Positions 29,938 to 39,272 are shown, counted from the first letter of the stretch. The stretch is 44,479 nt of DNA from an uncultured Psychrobacter sp. (GCA_913061175.1 CAJXUF010000003.1:1-44479), one strand, 5' to 3'. Program-made: numbers and translations. The notes: generated by a model from the letters alone, not told the origin.

Positions 29938-30407
29938 TGATGACTTACTTAGCGATTGCATGGCGATGGCGCTATGAAATTTTGACATTGTGCTTTGTTT
30001 TTGCATTTGCCACTGCTGTCGATAGCTGTAGCAAAAAAGCTGAGCAGATCAAACAGCTAAAGACCGAGCACGCGCTTGAGCTGACCACATTAAACGCTGA
30101 CTATCAGACCCGCGCACGCAAACTGGAGCAAGAGCAATATGACCAGACCATCACTGCTATCAATGCGGCAACCGCTCGCGCCAAAGCCGATGCTGCTAAT
30201 GCTGCTCGTGCTAACGCTACTAATGAGCGGCTGTCACAGACTATCGACCGACTCGCCGCCAATGCCGAAACCGACGCCACCTATCGTGCTCAGTACGCCG
30301 CTACCACAGGTCAGCTACTCAAAGAGTGTAGCGGATCAATTACAGCGCTGGCAGCAGCAGCTGATGGACACGTCAACGACATCAGACTCTTGCAAGACGC
30401 AAGGTAG
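29934..30407 (+). CDS. Rz-like i-spanin
   Basis: N-terminal TM plus long coiled coil; hosts an embedded lipoprotein ORF in another frame. Confidence 0.75.
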   Translation: MMMTYLAIAWRWRYEILTLCFVFAFATAVDSCSKKAEQIKQLKTEHALELTTLNADYQTRARKLEQEQYDQTITAINAATARAKADAANAARANATNERLSQTIDRLAANAETDATYRAQYAATTGQLLKECSGSITALAAAADGHVNDIRLLQDAR

Positions 30408-30420
30408 CTGCAATGAGTGA
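30163..30420 (+). CDS. Rz1-like o-spanin lipoprotein embedded in Rz frame
   Basis: MRQPLAPKPMLLMLLVLTLLMSGC lipobox, then Pro-rich mature segment (DSPPMPKPTPPIVLSTPLPQV). The exact start among several Met codons is uncertain. Confidence 0.7.
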   Translation: MRQPLAPKPMLLMLLVLTLLMSGCHRLSTDSPPMPKPTPPIVLSTPLPQVSYSKSVADQLQRWQQQLMDTSTTSDSCKTQGSCNE

Positions 30421-30427
30421 GGCAAAA

Positions 30428-30652
30428 ATGAAAATCAAACCTGTAGATAATTGGCGACATGGCTGGAAGTGGCTTAGTAACTGGGCATTTGTGCTCGTGG
30501 TTTTCTTAGCGACAACGCCGTTGCCGCCTGAGCTGCTCATGCTACTGCCAGAAGAGAACCAAAAACAAGCCATCGCTATCGTTGCTTTTGCGGGACTTAT
30601 CCTACGGTTTATCGATCAATCAAAAAGAATGGGACACGATCATGAGTCTTGA
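30428..30652 (+). CDS. Putative holin (short phage membrane protein)
   Basis: MKIKPVDNWRHGWKWLSNWAFVLVVFLATTPLPPELLMLLPEENQKQAIAIVAFAGLILRFIDQ; lysis-cassette position. Confidence 0.65.
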   Translation: MKIKPVDNWRHGWKWLSNWAFVLVVFLATTPLPPELLMLLPEENQKQAIAIVAFAGLILRFIDQSKRMGHDHES

Positions 30653-30866
30653 AGACATTGCAATACAGATCATAGATTTGACCGAGGAAGATTTTGCCGC
30701 GATGGAAGCTGAGTGCTTAAATCAAGCCAATTATCATCATCCGTTGAAGCCTGCGACTACCGCACAGATGCGCAAACTGGGACAGCATAATCTTAAATCG
30801 TTAAAACTGATGAAAGAGCTGCAATTACATATGGCTGAAGCCGAAAAAATGGAAAACGAGCTATAG
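30642..30866 (+). CDS. Hypothetical phage protein
   Basis: MSLEDIAIQIIDLTEEDFAAMEAECLNQ; overlap with preceding gene. Confidence 0.6.
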   Translation: MSLEDIAIQIIDLTEEDFAAMEAECLNQANYHHPLKPATTAQMRKLGQHNLKSLKLMKELQLHMAEAEKMENEL

Positions 30867-30867
30867 C

Positions 30868-31089
30868 ATGGACGATCTCATCGATAAAGCCAACGAACAA
30901 GCGCAGCGCCATCGTGACGCCGCTATAGCAGCCGCACGGCTTAAACAGCAAGCGCTGACGCCTAGTGATGCGACTGAGTGCGAGGACTGCGAAAAGCCTA
31001 TCGGTGAGAGGCGCAAGCAGTACATGCCGTCCGCGACGCGCTGCATTCCTTGCCAGAATGAGTTTGAAGCATGGGAGCGCAGACGATGA
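30868..31089 (+). CDS. TraR/DksA-type C4 zinc-finger protein
   Basis: ATECEDCEKPIGERRKQYMPSATRCIPCQNEFEAWERR. Confidence 0.88.
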   Translation: MDDLIDKANEQAQRHRDAAIAAARLKQQALTPSDATECEDCEKPIGERRKQYMPSATRCIPCQNEFEAWERRR

Positions 31090-31370
31090 CTGATACCTTG
31101 ATTATGTTTGGACTCGCTACCGTTGTCACTCTCGTGTCTACCGTGTTTTGGCGCTGGGTCAGCTCTATTAGCCAAGTCCAAGAAAAAAACGGCAATCAGA
31201 TTGATACGGTTGCAGCAGACGTGGCAGCGCTTAAGGCTGAAGTATATCGCGACTATCAAAGCAAGTCTGAGTCGCATCGTGATAGCGAGCAGATCCTCGG
31301 TATGCTGCGTGAGATTAAAACCGATGTCGTCCGACTTGGCGACAAAATGGACAAAAAGGCGGACAAGTAA
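31086..31370 (+). CDS. DUF2730-like phage membrane protein
   Basis: N-terminal TM plus coiled coil (DTVAADVAALKAEVYRDYQSKSESHRD); Mu-like gene position. Confidence 0.6.
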   Translation: MTDTLIMFGLATVVTLVSTVFWRWVSSISQVQEKNGNQIDTVAADVAALKAEVYRDYQSKSESHRDSEQILGMLREIKTDVVRLGDKMDKKADK

Positions 31371-31633
31371 TGCCCAATCAGCAACAGCACTTTAATAAGC
31401 AAGCCGCGCCAACGTCTACAGATGCGACAGACGCACCTAATGAGGTCGTCCAACTACTCGGCGATATCAAAGCGCAAAATCAAACCATGATGAGTCAGTT
31501 TGACGCGCTAGAGACCAATATCAGTAAACGCGCCACGATGGCGGGTGCAATGGCGGGTGCCTTTACTGGTGGTGTTGGTGGCACGGTCATCAGCGTCGGC
31601 ATCGAGCTTATCAAAGCTAAGTTTGGAGGCTGA
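31370..31633 (+). CDS. Hypothetical phage protein
   Basis: ORF with Gly/Ala-rich C-terminal hydrophobic segment (AGAMAGAFTGGVGGTVISVGIELI). Confidence 0.55.
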   Translation: MPNQQQHFNKQAAPTSTDATDAPNEVVQLLGDIKAQNQTMMSQFDALETNISKRATMAGAMAGAFTGGVGGTVISVGIELIKAKFGG

Positions 31634-31636
31634 TCG

Positions 31637-32137
31637 ATGGCGCACTCGCAGGCTACAAAAGACGATCTACGCAAGAAATACATCTTTGATGGCCTATCGC
31701 TAACAATGGCGGCTGTCACAACTGATGTCGGCTATGCAACCGCACAGCGCTGGAAAAATCAAGCAGCTGATGCGGGTGACGATTGGGACAAAGTCAAAGT
31801 TGCACACACGATGGCGGGTGGCGACCTAGAAGACATATCGCGGCAAATCTTGACTGATTTTATCATCCAGTTCAAGGCGACGATGGAGTCTATCAAAGCG
31901 ACTGATGATATTGGGCCAGGACAGCGCGTTGAGATGCTCACCTCGCTTGCTGATGCGTACAACAAAACCGTCGCATCAAGCCGTAAGCTGCTGCCTGAGA
32001 CGTCCAAACTCGCTATCGCGCTGCAAGTGCTGGAGCTGCTCGCAAAGTATATTCAAGAGCACAAGCCCGACCTGCTTATTGAGTTTATGAGTGTGCTTGA
32101 TCCGTTCGGTGATTTGATATCTAAGGAATTGAAATGA
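31637..32137 (+). CDS. DUF1804-like, probable small terminase subunit
   Basis: KDDLRKKYIFDGLSLTMAAVTTDVGYATAQRWKNQA...; immediately upstream of large terminase. Confidence 0.8.
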   Translation: MAHSQATKDDLRKKYIFDGLSLTMAAVTTDVGYATAQRWKNQAADAGDDWDKVKVAHTMAGGDLEDISRQILTDFIIQFKATMESIKATDDIGPGQRVEMLTSLADAYNKTVASSRKLLPETSKLAIALQVLELLAKYIQEHKPDLLIEFMSVLDPFGDLISKELK

Positions 32138-32292
32138 GACCGTCTGAAGAGATGCGTGAAGAAATGAGAGCTAAGGCCGCCAAGCATGAACGTAAAGACG
32201 TTAGGGTTTCAAGGTTGCTATGGGTGCTAGCTATTGTGTCAGGCATAGCTATGATCATCGATTTAATTGAGCAGTTTCAAACTCTGAGCTAG
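32134..32292 (+). CDS. Small single-TM protein, 52 aa
   Basis: MRPSEEMREEMRAKAAKHERKDVRVSRLLWVLAIVSGIAMIIDLIEQFQTLS; AAGGAATTGAA-ATG; not in ORF track. Confidence 0.55.
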   Translation: MRPSEEMREEMRAKAAKHERKDVRVSRLLWVLAIVSGIAMIIDLIEQFQTLS

Positions 32293-32301
32293 GAAAGTGT
32301 A

Positions 32302-32412
32302 ATGACCGAATTTGAAACCAAGCTGCTTGAACGATTAAAAACTATTAGCAGTCAGCTGTCATGGGTTTGTATCTGGCTATTTATCATTATGCTAAAGACG
32401 TGTGCGAGATAA
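32302..32412 (+). CDS. Small single-TM protein, 36 aa
   Basis: MTEFETKLLERLKTISSQLSWVCIWLFIIMLKTCAR; AGGAAAGTGTA-ATG; not in ORF track. Confidence 0.45.
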   Translation: MTEFETKLLERLKTISSQLSWVCIWLFIIMLKTCAR

Positions 32413-32413
32413 C

Positions 32414-34039
32414 ATGAAAAACAAAGAGTTTGCTGATCGCCTAAAGGACATCGCCCGTGCGCTGCAAGCCGACATCGATGCGCATTGCAATGACTGGGAT
32501 AATGATCCTGCTGCCATCAAAGCCCGCGTCGAAAAGGTCAATGATAAAGTCACAGGCTTTGAGTACTTTGTCACGCATTATTTTCCGCACTACTTGCGTA
32601 ACCCATCCCAGTCGCACCTGCATAAGTATCTGTTTGCTCGATTGCCACAGATTTTATCGTCTGAGCGCTCAGAGCTTGATGCTCTGGCCGCACCCCGTGG
32701 CGAGGCAAAATCAACCATCGTCACCCGTCTGTTTGCCCTGTACTGCGTCGTCACTGACCAAAAAAAGTACATTGCCATCATCTCTGACAGTATCGATCAG
32801 TCAGCCGAATTTTTGCAAGCCATCAAAACCGAGCTGGAAGTTAACCCACGCATCAAGACCGATTTCCCTAAAGTCTTTGGCGCTGGGCGTCTTTGGCAGG
32901 CTTATACCATCCATACCGCAAACAGTATCAAGATACAGTGTGCCGGTGCTCGTAAGAAAATGCGTGGTTGGGTGTATGGTGCGTATCGCCCTGATTTAGT
33001 GCTGCTCGACGACCTAGAGAATGATGAAAACGTAGAAAATCCCGATCAGCGCGACAAGCTGCAAAAGTGGCTACTACGCACGCCGCTCAAGTTGGCCGCT
33101 GCTGGCGAAAAGATGGATGTCGTGTATATCGGTACGATACTGCATTACGACAGCGTGCTCAATCGCATACTGAAAAACAAAGGCTGGACGACGCGAGTAT
33201 TCCGCGCATTGCTCGAATGGCCCGACAATATGCAGCTCTGGGACGAATGGGAAGCCATTTACCATGACGAAGGCGAGCTTGCCGCCATCGCGTTTTATCA
33301 CAAGCATAAACGCAAGATGGACAAAGGGTCAAAGGTGTCATGGGATGCCCGTCCCATCCTTGAGCTAATGATTATCCGTGCGCGTGACGGACACAGTAAC
33401 TTTGACAGTGAGCTACAAAACGACCCTGCTGCTGGTGAAGATTCGCCCTTCAGTGAGTCAATTAATTACTGGCGCGAGCTGCCTGCTGGTCTTATTTATT
33501 TTGCTGCTGTTGATCCCTCACTCGGCAAAAAAAGTAAAACCCGTAAAAAAGGCGACCCATCTGCAATCATTGTCGGTGGCTATGATCGGATGCACGGTAT
33601 TCTTTATATCGTCGTTGCTGATATCCAGCGGCGTACGCCAGACAAGATTATATCCGATGTCATTAAGTATCAAAAAGAATATCCGCAGATACTAGGTTGG
33701 GCAGTTGAGTCGGTAGCGTTTCAGGAGTTTTTACGTACTGAGTTGGTCAAGCGCTCGGCACAGCAAGGCATCCATGTGCCTGCTATACCTGTTTTTCCAC
33801 ACGGTGATAAGGCGTTACGTATTATCGCATTGCAGCCGCATATGGCAAACGGCCTCATTTTATTGCACCACAAACAAAAGACGCTGATTGCACATTTTAC
33901 CCATTTTCCTAAACACGAAAATGATGATGGCCCTGATGGTACCGAAATGGTTTGGAAGCTTGCGACAGGTTTTTCTAGGGCTGCCGCTACGCCAATGGCA
34001 GCATTCAATGTCCCTCAGCCCAGCTTGTACCACAATTAG
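32414..34039 (+). CDS. Phage terminase large subunit (Mu gp28-like)
   Basis: DALAAPRGEAKSTIVTRLFALYC (Walker A-like); PDLVLLDDLENDENVENPDQRDKLQKWL; FAAVDPSLGKKSKTRKKGDPSAIIVGG nuclease segment. Confidence 0.93.
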   Translation: MKNKEFADRLKDIARALQADIDAHCNDWDNDPAAIKARVEKVNDKVTGFEYFVTHYFPHYLRNPSQSHLHKYLFARLPQILSSERSELDALAAPRGEAKSTIVTRLFALYCVVTDQKKYIAIISDSIDQSAEFLQAIKTELEVNPRIKTDFPKVFGAGRLWQAYTIHTANSIKIQCAGARKKMRGWVYGAYRPDLVLLDDLENDENVENPDQRDKLQKWLLRTPLKLAAAGEKMDVVYIGTILHYDSVLNRILKNKGWTTRVFRALLEWPDNMQLWDEWEAIYHDEGELAAIAFYHKHKRKMDKGSKVSWDARPILELMIIRARDGHSNFDSELQNDPAAGEDSPFSESINYWRELPAGLIYFAAVDPSLGKKSKTRKKGDPSAIIVGGYDRMHGILYIVVADIQRRTPDKIISDVIKYQKEYPQILGWAVESVAFQEFLRTELVKRSAQQGIHVPAIPVFPHGDKALRIIALQPHMANGLILLHHKQKTLIAHFTHFPKHENDDGPDGTEMVWKLATGFSRAAATPMAAFNVPQPSLYHN

Positions 34040-34054
34040 CGATAAGGATGGATT

Positions 34055-35545
34055 ATGTTTGGCATAAAACCCAAAAAGCAAAAGGTAGACCAAAAAACAC
34101 TCTATGTCGCTTTTGATAGTGCGCTTGAGAGTAGCGATGCGGTCAGTGCCGACGTACTACTACAAGAGACGGGTAAGACGCGCCAAGAGCTGCTTGATGC
34201 TGTCATGGCAGACGATGAGGTCATCAGCTGCCGTGAGGATATCGAAGGTGCTATCAGCGCTGCTGCATGGCGTATTTGGGGTGACGATGTCAATGAAGAT
34301 ACCGTCAATCGGCTATATCGCATCATACGGCGCTTGCATAATGACTTTGCGTCGCTGGCAGTACTGGCAAAATTCAACGGTTACGCCGTGGCTGAATACG
34401 TCTTTAAAAAAGAGCCTGACGGATTTTTGACATTGCATAGTCTCTTGTCAAAAGATGGTGAGCTTGATAACTATACGCCCATGCGTGATGGCTCAATGCA
34501 GCTCAAGACTGAAGACGACAACATTGAAATCAATCAAACGATTAAGTACTTGGTGCTTACCAGTAAGGCCGTTCCCGCGCGCCCCGCTGGTGAGTTAATG
34601 ATTGTCCGTGCCTATCCTGCGGTCGCGCTGCGCCGCCGTGAGTGGGCGTATGCAGGTCAGTTTATCGCCCGTTACTCACAGCCCTATGTCGTCGGCATGC
34701 AAGGCTCTGACAGTGGGTTTGGCACGACGCTTGGTGACTTTACCAGTAAGATATTTAGCTTTATCAATGGCGGTGCTGCTGGTATCGGTAAAGACGATAA
34801 GATTGAGATGCACCAGCTTTCAGGCGATGGCTCAGCGTTTGAGCTGTTTGAACGCCTTGCCAATAGACGTATCCAAAAGCTGCTACTGGGACGCGTCAAG
34901 ACCAGTGAGTTGACCGCAGGCTCACGCTCAGCGCAAGAAACGGACGACGAAGCACGCCAAGACCGAGTGATGTCCTATCTAGGGCTGATGACTCGCGGCA
35001 TACAACATGCTATCGATGCCATCATTGCGGTAAACCAAGCATGGGGTGTGCCAATAAACGCCCCGCAAGGCATCTGGTTTGAATATCCAGTCGTCAAAAA
35101 GTTTAATAAAGATGAGGCCGAGATTGACGCAAAATACGTCAGTACTGGGCAAGTGCGCTTGACTAAGCAAAGACTGCTTAATGTCGGCTATGAAGAGTCT
35201 GAGTTTGAGATTATCGATGGTACTGCGCCTGCACCATCGCCAGTACCGTCTACGCAGCAAATACTTGACCAGCTATCACTACAATACAAGCTGTCGCAAA
35301 ACCTGCCAAACATCATTACTGACCCTGCGACGGATGACGACATCGAGCAAGAGCGCGGTTTGATGGAGCCTAAAATGGCTGCTCTGCTCGCACTATCACA
35401 AAAATGTGACAGTTATGATGAGCTAAAGCTAGGACTTGCCAAGCTTGATCTGCCTGATGAGGGTTTGGTTGCCGCTCTTGCTGACAAATTGGTCAATAGC
35501 TTTACTGATGGCCTAGGTATCAATAAGGACGACAAAGATGCCTGA
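34055..35545 (+). CDS. Portal protein (Mu gp29-like, DUF935)
   Basis: DEVISCREDIEGAISAAAWRIW ... PYVVGMQGSDSGFGTTLGDF ... KTSELTAGSRSAQETDDEAR. Confidence 0.92.
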   Translation: MFGIKPKKQKVDQKTLYVAFDSALESSDAVSADVLLQETGKTRQELLDAVMADDEVISCREDIEGAISAAAWRIWGDDVNEDTVNRLYRIIRRLHNDFASLAVLAKFNGYAVAEYVFKKEPDGFLTLHSLLSKDGELDNYTPMRDGSMQLKTEDDNIEINQTIKYLVLTSKAVPARPAGELMIVRAYPAVALRRREWAYAGQFIARYSQPYVVGMQGSDSGFGTTLGDFTSKIFSFINGGAAGIGKDDKIEMHQLSGDGSAFELFERLANRRIQKLLLGRVKTSELTAGSRSAQETDDEARQDRVMSYLGLMTRGIQHAIDAIIAVNQAWGVPINAPQGIWFEYPVVKKFNKDEAEIDAKYVSTGQVRLTKQRLLNVGYEESEFEIIDGTAPAPSPVPSTQQILDQLSLQYKLSQNLPNIITDPATDDDIEQERGLMEPKMAALLALSQKCDSYDELKLGLAKLDLPDEGLVAALADKLVNSFTDGLGINKDDKDA

Positions 35546-37202
35546 TGCTTATACGGATGCCAACTTTAACATCTTACCCAATGCCGAGGCGATTGCTGCT
35601 TTTAATGCAAAGATGGTTGGCTCAAGCTTTAGTTATCTAGACGTGTTGGCGCATGAGCACGCTGTCGCCTTTACCGTCGCTAAGATGATGGACGCTGATA
35701 TGCTGGCTGAGACTCGTGATGCTATCAGCGCGGCATTAGAAAACGGCACAGATTTTCGAGACTTTCAAAAGCGTCTCAAGCCTTATCTGATGAGTAAAGG
35801 CTGGTGGGGTGAGCAAGTCATGAGTGACCCAAAAGACGGCTCAATACAAAAGGTGCAACTAGGCTCAACCCGTCGTCTACGGACTATCTACCAAACAAAC
35901 CTGCACACCGCATACGCGGCTGGTCAATGGGATCGTATACAGCAGACTAAAGAGGCACTGCCATATCTGCAATATATGCCGTCCTTAGCAACCCGCAAGC
36001 GACGCGACCACAAGCAGTATTATGGCATCATTAGACCCGTTGACGACGCAATCTGGCAGCAAATACTACCGCCGAACGGCTACGGGTGTCTGTGCTGGGT
36101 TAAGCAACTAACACGCACTCAAGCCGAACGTGCGGGCGGCGTTACTGAAGATAAAGACATCGAGTACGAGGAAATCGAAAACCCACGTACAGGCAAGACA
36201 GAGCGTGTGCCGACGGGCATTAGCTTAAGCTTTGCGCATAATCATGGCGATAGGATCGGCTCACTACTGAAAATTGCTGAAGGTAAGCATGGTAGTGATT
36301 TTGCTAAGCAGCTGCAAGACGAGACTAATAAGATATTAGCACGCTACAACGTACCTGAAATAGCAACGGCTATATTGCCCGCTGCTGCTCAGTGGCAAGA
36401 GGCTGCTGCCATTGGTAAAGAAATCTACCGCAAGCACGCCGAGACATTTGATGCCGTCGATTTGGATAAAGAGTACGCATTTTCAGATGCGCTTATAGAG
36501 GTGATGGAGCGTGAGGGCGTGCCCACTGGGGCGCTTGCTAAGCTTGGTGGTGACAAGACCAGCGAGGTGCAAGCGATATTGGGGCGTTATCCGTCATCAT
36601 GGGTCGATAAAGCCAATGAAGCTGGTACGACCTATGTCAGAGAATTGTCGACTCGTGCATTTCACTTGTATGTTGATAGCGCCCAGACCTCGAACGTCTT
36701 AAAAACACAAATATCAAGGCATAAGCAGTTAAAAGTGTTTGCTAAATTCGTCGATGATATTGCGCCAGGCGACAGCTTTATGAAAGTTGGCAAGATGGCA
36801 AAAGGTAAGATGGATGCGGCAAGCTTTGATGTGGCTATCCATGAGTACGGCCATCGTTTGCAAGCCATCATGCCTGAGCTAGACGCTTATTTTAAACAGC
36901 TATGGATAGACCGTACCAAGGGCGAGCGCACGCGGCCACTGGCTCTGATACAAAAAGAGCGCGGCGAATATCCGTATTACGCACCAAGCGAAGTCGGCAG
37001 ACGAGACAACTTTGCCAATGTCTATATCGGTCGTAACTATGGCAGTGATGTAGACCCTAAGCCGCTTGAGCTGATTACTATGACGATGCAAACAGTCTTA
37101 GGCAGCGGTCAAGCGCAATCGCTTACGATAAAACACTTGTTAGATACTGATCCTGATATGCTATACTTAGCCATAGCTCTATTAACGAGATACACGCCAT
37201 GA
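35538..37202 (+). CDS. Phage head morphogenesis protein (Mu gp30/F-like) with C-terminal zincin-like extension
   Basis: LRTIYQTNLHTAYAAGQWDR...YLQYMPSLATRKRRDHKQYYGIIRPVDDAIWQQILPPNGYGCLCWVKQLT; C-terminal VAIHEYGHRLQAIMPELDAYF. Confidence 0.9.
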   Translation: MPDAYTDANFNILPNAEAIAAFNAKMVGSSFSYLDVLAHEHAVAFTVAKMMDADMLAETRDAISAALENGTDFRDFQKRLKPYLMSKGWWGEQVMSDPKDGSIQKVQLGSTRRLRTIYQTNLHTAYAAGQWDRIQQTKEALPYLQYMPSLATRKRRDHKQYYGIIRPVDDAIWQQILPPNGYGCLCWVKQLTRTQAERAGGVTEDKDIEYEEIENPRTGKTERVPTGISLSFAHNHGDRIGSLLKIAEGKHGSDFAKQLQDETNKILARYNVPEIATAILPAAAQWQEAAAIGKEIYRKHAETFDAVDLDKEYAFSDALIEVMEREGVPTGALAKLGGDKTSEVQAILGRYPSSWVDKANEAGTTYVRELSTRAFHLYVDSAQTSNVLKTQISRHKQLKVFAKFVDDIAPGDSFMKVGKMAKGKMDAASFDVAIHEYGHRLQAIMPELDAYFKQLWIDRTKGERTRPLALIQKERGEYPYYAPSEVGRRDNFANVYIGRNYGSDVDPKPLELITMTMQTVLGSGQAQSLTIKHLLDTDPDMLYLAIALLTRYTP

Positions 37203-37549
37203 CGACCATCGACTTTATGTTTGATAGCCAAAAACTGACTTTAGACCTCAAGCAAGGTTTACTAGTCGGTAATAGTGCTGCCAAAAATAAGCTGATGTCG
37301 ATCGTCGATAGTGCGCAGTCGTCAGCGATGTACTACGGCTCAGACTATACGCCAGTCCCTGCTATTACGATAGACGATGTATATCGTAATATTGAGCAGT
37401 TTGCTACTTGCTTGATGTTTGAGTTACCTGCTGATGAGTTCCCGATCACGTTGTCGCCTTATGTCGCAAAATGGCCTGATGATTTGGAGCCGCTCACAGA
37501 CGATGAGCAAATGGCCGCTGAGCTGCTAGATGATTTAATGATCTATTAG
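37199..37549 (+). CDS. Hypothetical phage protein
   Basis: ATGA overlap with gp30-like gene. Confidence 0.6.
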   Translation: MTTIDFMFDSQKLTLDLKQGLLVGNSAAKNKLMSIVDSAQSSAMYYGSDYTPVPAITIDDVYRNIEQFATCLMFELPADEFPITLSPYVAKWPDDLEPLTDDEQMAAELLDDLMIY

Positions 37550-37566
37550 CATCGTATCAATCAAGA

Positions 37567-37593
37567 AACCCACCTAATCGGTGGGTTTTTTTG
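37567..37593 (+). terminator. Intrinsic terminator
   Basis: AACCCACCTAATCGGTGGGTTTTTTTG. Confidence 0.88.
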
Positions 37594-37711
37594 TACCTGC
37601 CGTTTATGACCCTCTCAATCATAACCGCAATAGCGTTTAACACCCGTTTAATCGCTCGACTGTGAGGCGCAGACGCCAAATTCCTACCCTTATGTGAATA
37701 ATCCATCTATG

Positions 37712-37749
37712 ACCGCTTAAATCGCAAATTTGAGCGGTTTTATTTTTTA
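37712..37749 (+). terminator. Second intrinsic terminator-like hairpin
   Basis: ACCGCTTAAATCGCAAATTTGAGCGGTTTTATTTTTTA. Confidence 0.65.
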
Positions 37750-37756
37750 TGTGTGA

Positions 37757-37805
37757 CTACCTGAACCACATCATCTAACCGACTATAGCATCGACCATCA
37801 TAATG
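37757..37805 (+). promoter_or_regulatory. Candidate late promoter, copy 2 (upstream of protease/scaffold operon)
   Basis: CTACCTGAACCACATCATCTAACCG-N14-CATCATAATG; identical internal spacing to copy 1. Confidence 0.65.
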
Positions 37806-37867
37806 AGACTTTATCGACACTCTGTATTTTACGTTGTCACGCCTTTACTCATTAGCTGGACGTCATT

Positions 37868-38842
37868 ATGCCAAAAGACCACAAAAAGCCAAATATCTAC
37901 CTGCTCTCTGAAGTCAATGTCGCTGATGCCCCTGCTGATGCGGACAAGTCACTGCCTCGTAAGTTTAGCGGCGTCGCCAATAGCGGCAAGCCGTTCCAAT
38001 CAGGCGGTGAGTTGGTCGTTGCTGACTTATCTGACGTTAGCTATAAATCTAATGTACCTGCGTTATTGCTACATGACCGCGCCCAACGTGCGGGCTTTGG
38101 ACAGCTTACTGTAGAAAACCATCAATTACTGGTGACGGGCACGCTACTCGATAATCAGTACGGCCAAATGGTTGCCCAAGAGTCGGACGCTGGTTTTCCA
38201 TGGCAAATGTCTGTACACATCAGCGCGAAAAGCACCCAGCAATTAGGACAGAACGAAACAGCTGTCGTTAATGGTCAAACGGTCACTGGCCCTATGATCG
38301 TGATGAAAGATTGCAGTGTGTTCGAAATCTCATTTACGCCGACTGGTGTAGACAACGAAACGTCTGCAATCGCGCTTAGCGATGACGGCACAACTCAAAC
38401 CAGTACAAAGGACACCACTATGACACCTGAAGAAATCGCAGCCCTACAAAAGCAAGTCACTGACTTAACAGCAGAAAACGCAGAGCTGAAAGCAGAAAAA
38501 GCTGAGCTTGAGAAAGAAAAAACCGAAGCTGAAGCCGAAGCAAAAGCAGCCGCTATCGATGCGCAATTATCGCAAGCTGGCTTTACTAAAACTGAAGACG
38601 GCAAAAGCTGGAACGGCGTCGGCGCTGCAACCGTCAACATGCTGCTATCTGCATCGCCTGAAGATGCCAAAGAGATGATCGGTGATTTGCGTGCGCCTGG
38701 TAAGCAAGACAATGTGCCTGATTACTTGCTAGGTGAGCAGCACAAGCCAAATGGCAACGGTGGTCAAGAGCGTCAGTTGTCGTCTAATCCGATGCTTGCC
38801 AATGCTGAAGCGCGTGCAGTAGAAGCCAAGAACTATATCTAA
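37868..38842 (+). CDS. Mu I-like capsid maturation protease with C-terminal scaffold
   Basis: N-terminal protease-like part; C-terminal coiled coil (QKQVTDLTAENAELKAEKAELEKEKTEAEAEAKA) typical of protease-scaffold fusions. Confidence 0.85.
   Translation: MPKDHKKPNIYLLSEVNVADAPADADKSLPRKFSGVANSGKPFQSGGELVVADLSDVSYKSNVPALLLHDRAQRAGFGQLTVENHQLLVTGTLLDNQYGQMVAQESDAGFPWQMSVHISAKSTQQLGQNETAVVNGQTVTGPMIVMKDCSVFEISFTPTGVDNETSAIALSDDGTTQTSTKDTTMTPEEIAALQKQVTDLTAENAELKAEKAELEKEKTEAEAEAKAAAIDAQLSQAGFTKTEDGKSWNGVGAATVNMLLSASPEDAKEMIGDLRAPGKQDNVPDYLLGEQHKPNGNGGQERQLSSNPMLANAEARAVEAKNYI
38420..38842 (+). CDS. Nested in-frame scaffold protein (Mu Z-like) from internal start
   Basis: AAAGGA at 38407-38412, 7 nt before in-frame ATG 38420; encodes only the coiled-coil part (140 aa). 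Confidence 0.65.
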   Translation: MTPEEIAALQKQVTDLTAENAELKAEKAELEKEKTEAEAEAKAAAIDAQLSQAGFTKTEDGKSWNGVGAATVNMLLSASPEDAKEMIGDLRAPGKQDNVPDYLLGEQHKPNGNGGQERQLSSNPMLANAEARAVEAKNYI

Positions 38843-38927
38843 GCGATAACCGTGCTGGGCAAGTGTCTAGCGCGGACAGATGTTTCAATCACTTATTAGC
38901 CTTATCGATTAATCCTAGGAGCACAAC

Positions 38928-39272
38928 ATGCCAAGCGAACCTTACGTCACTATTGGCGATATTTTGAAGTCTGAAGCGGACTCAAGCAACCGTATCGCTA
39001 TTCCTGCTACTGACGGCACCAAGACTGGACAGCTGGTCAAATATACCGAGCGCAACGAGTATCTGTTTGCGTTGACTGACGAGACCAACGGCGAAGTGTT
39101 GGTACAACCGCACAATTGCACCGTGTTTTTGGGCAGTATCCCGCAAGCCAATATCGATGCGGTGTTTACCGATGAAGAAGGTTTGGTGCCACTAACAGTC
39201 GCTACGCTAAAAACCCAAGGCGATCTGTACGGTATCAAGTATATCGGCACGCCTAAAGCTGCAACCACTTAA
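38928..39272 (+). CDS. Head decoration protein (lambda gpD-like)
   Basis: MPSEPYVTIGDILKSEADSSNRIAIPATDGTKTGQLVKY; immediately upstream of capsid. Confidence 0.75.
   Translation: MPSEPYVTIGDILKSEADSSNRIAIPATDGTKTGQLVKYTERNEYLFALTDETNGEVLVQPHNCTVFLGSIPQANIDAVFTDEEGLVPLTVATLKTQGDLYGIKYIGTPKAATT

Noticed and set aside
30861-31277. 138-aa minus-strand ORF
   Set aside because: Antisense to well-supported TraR/DksA-like and DUF2730-like genes.
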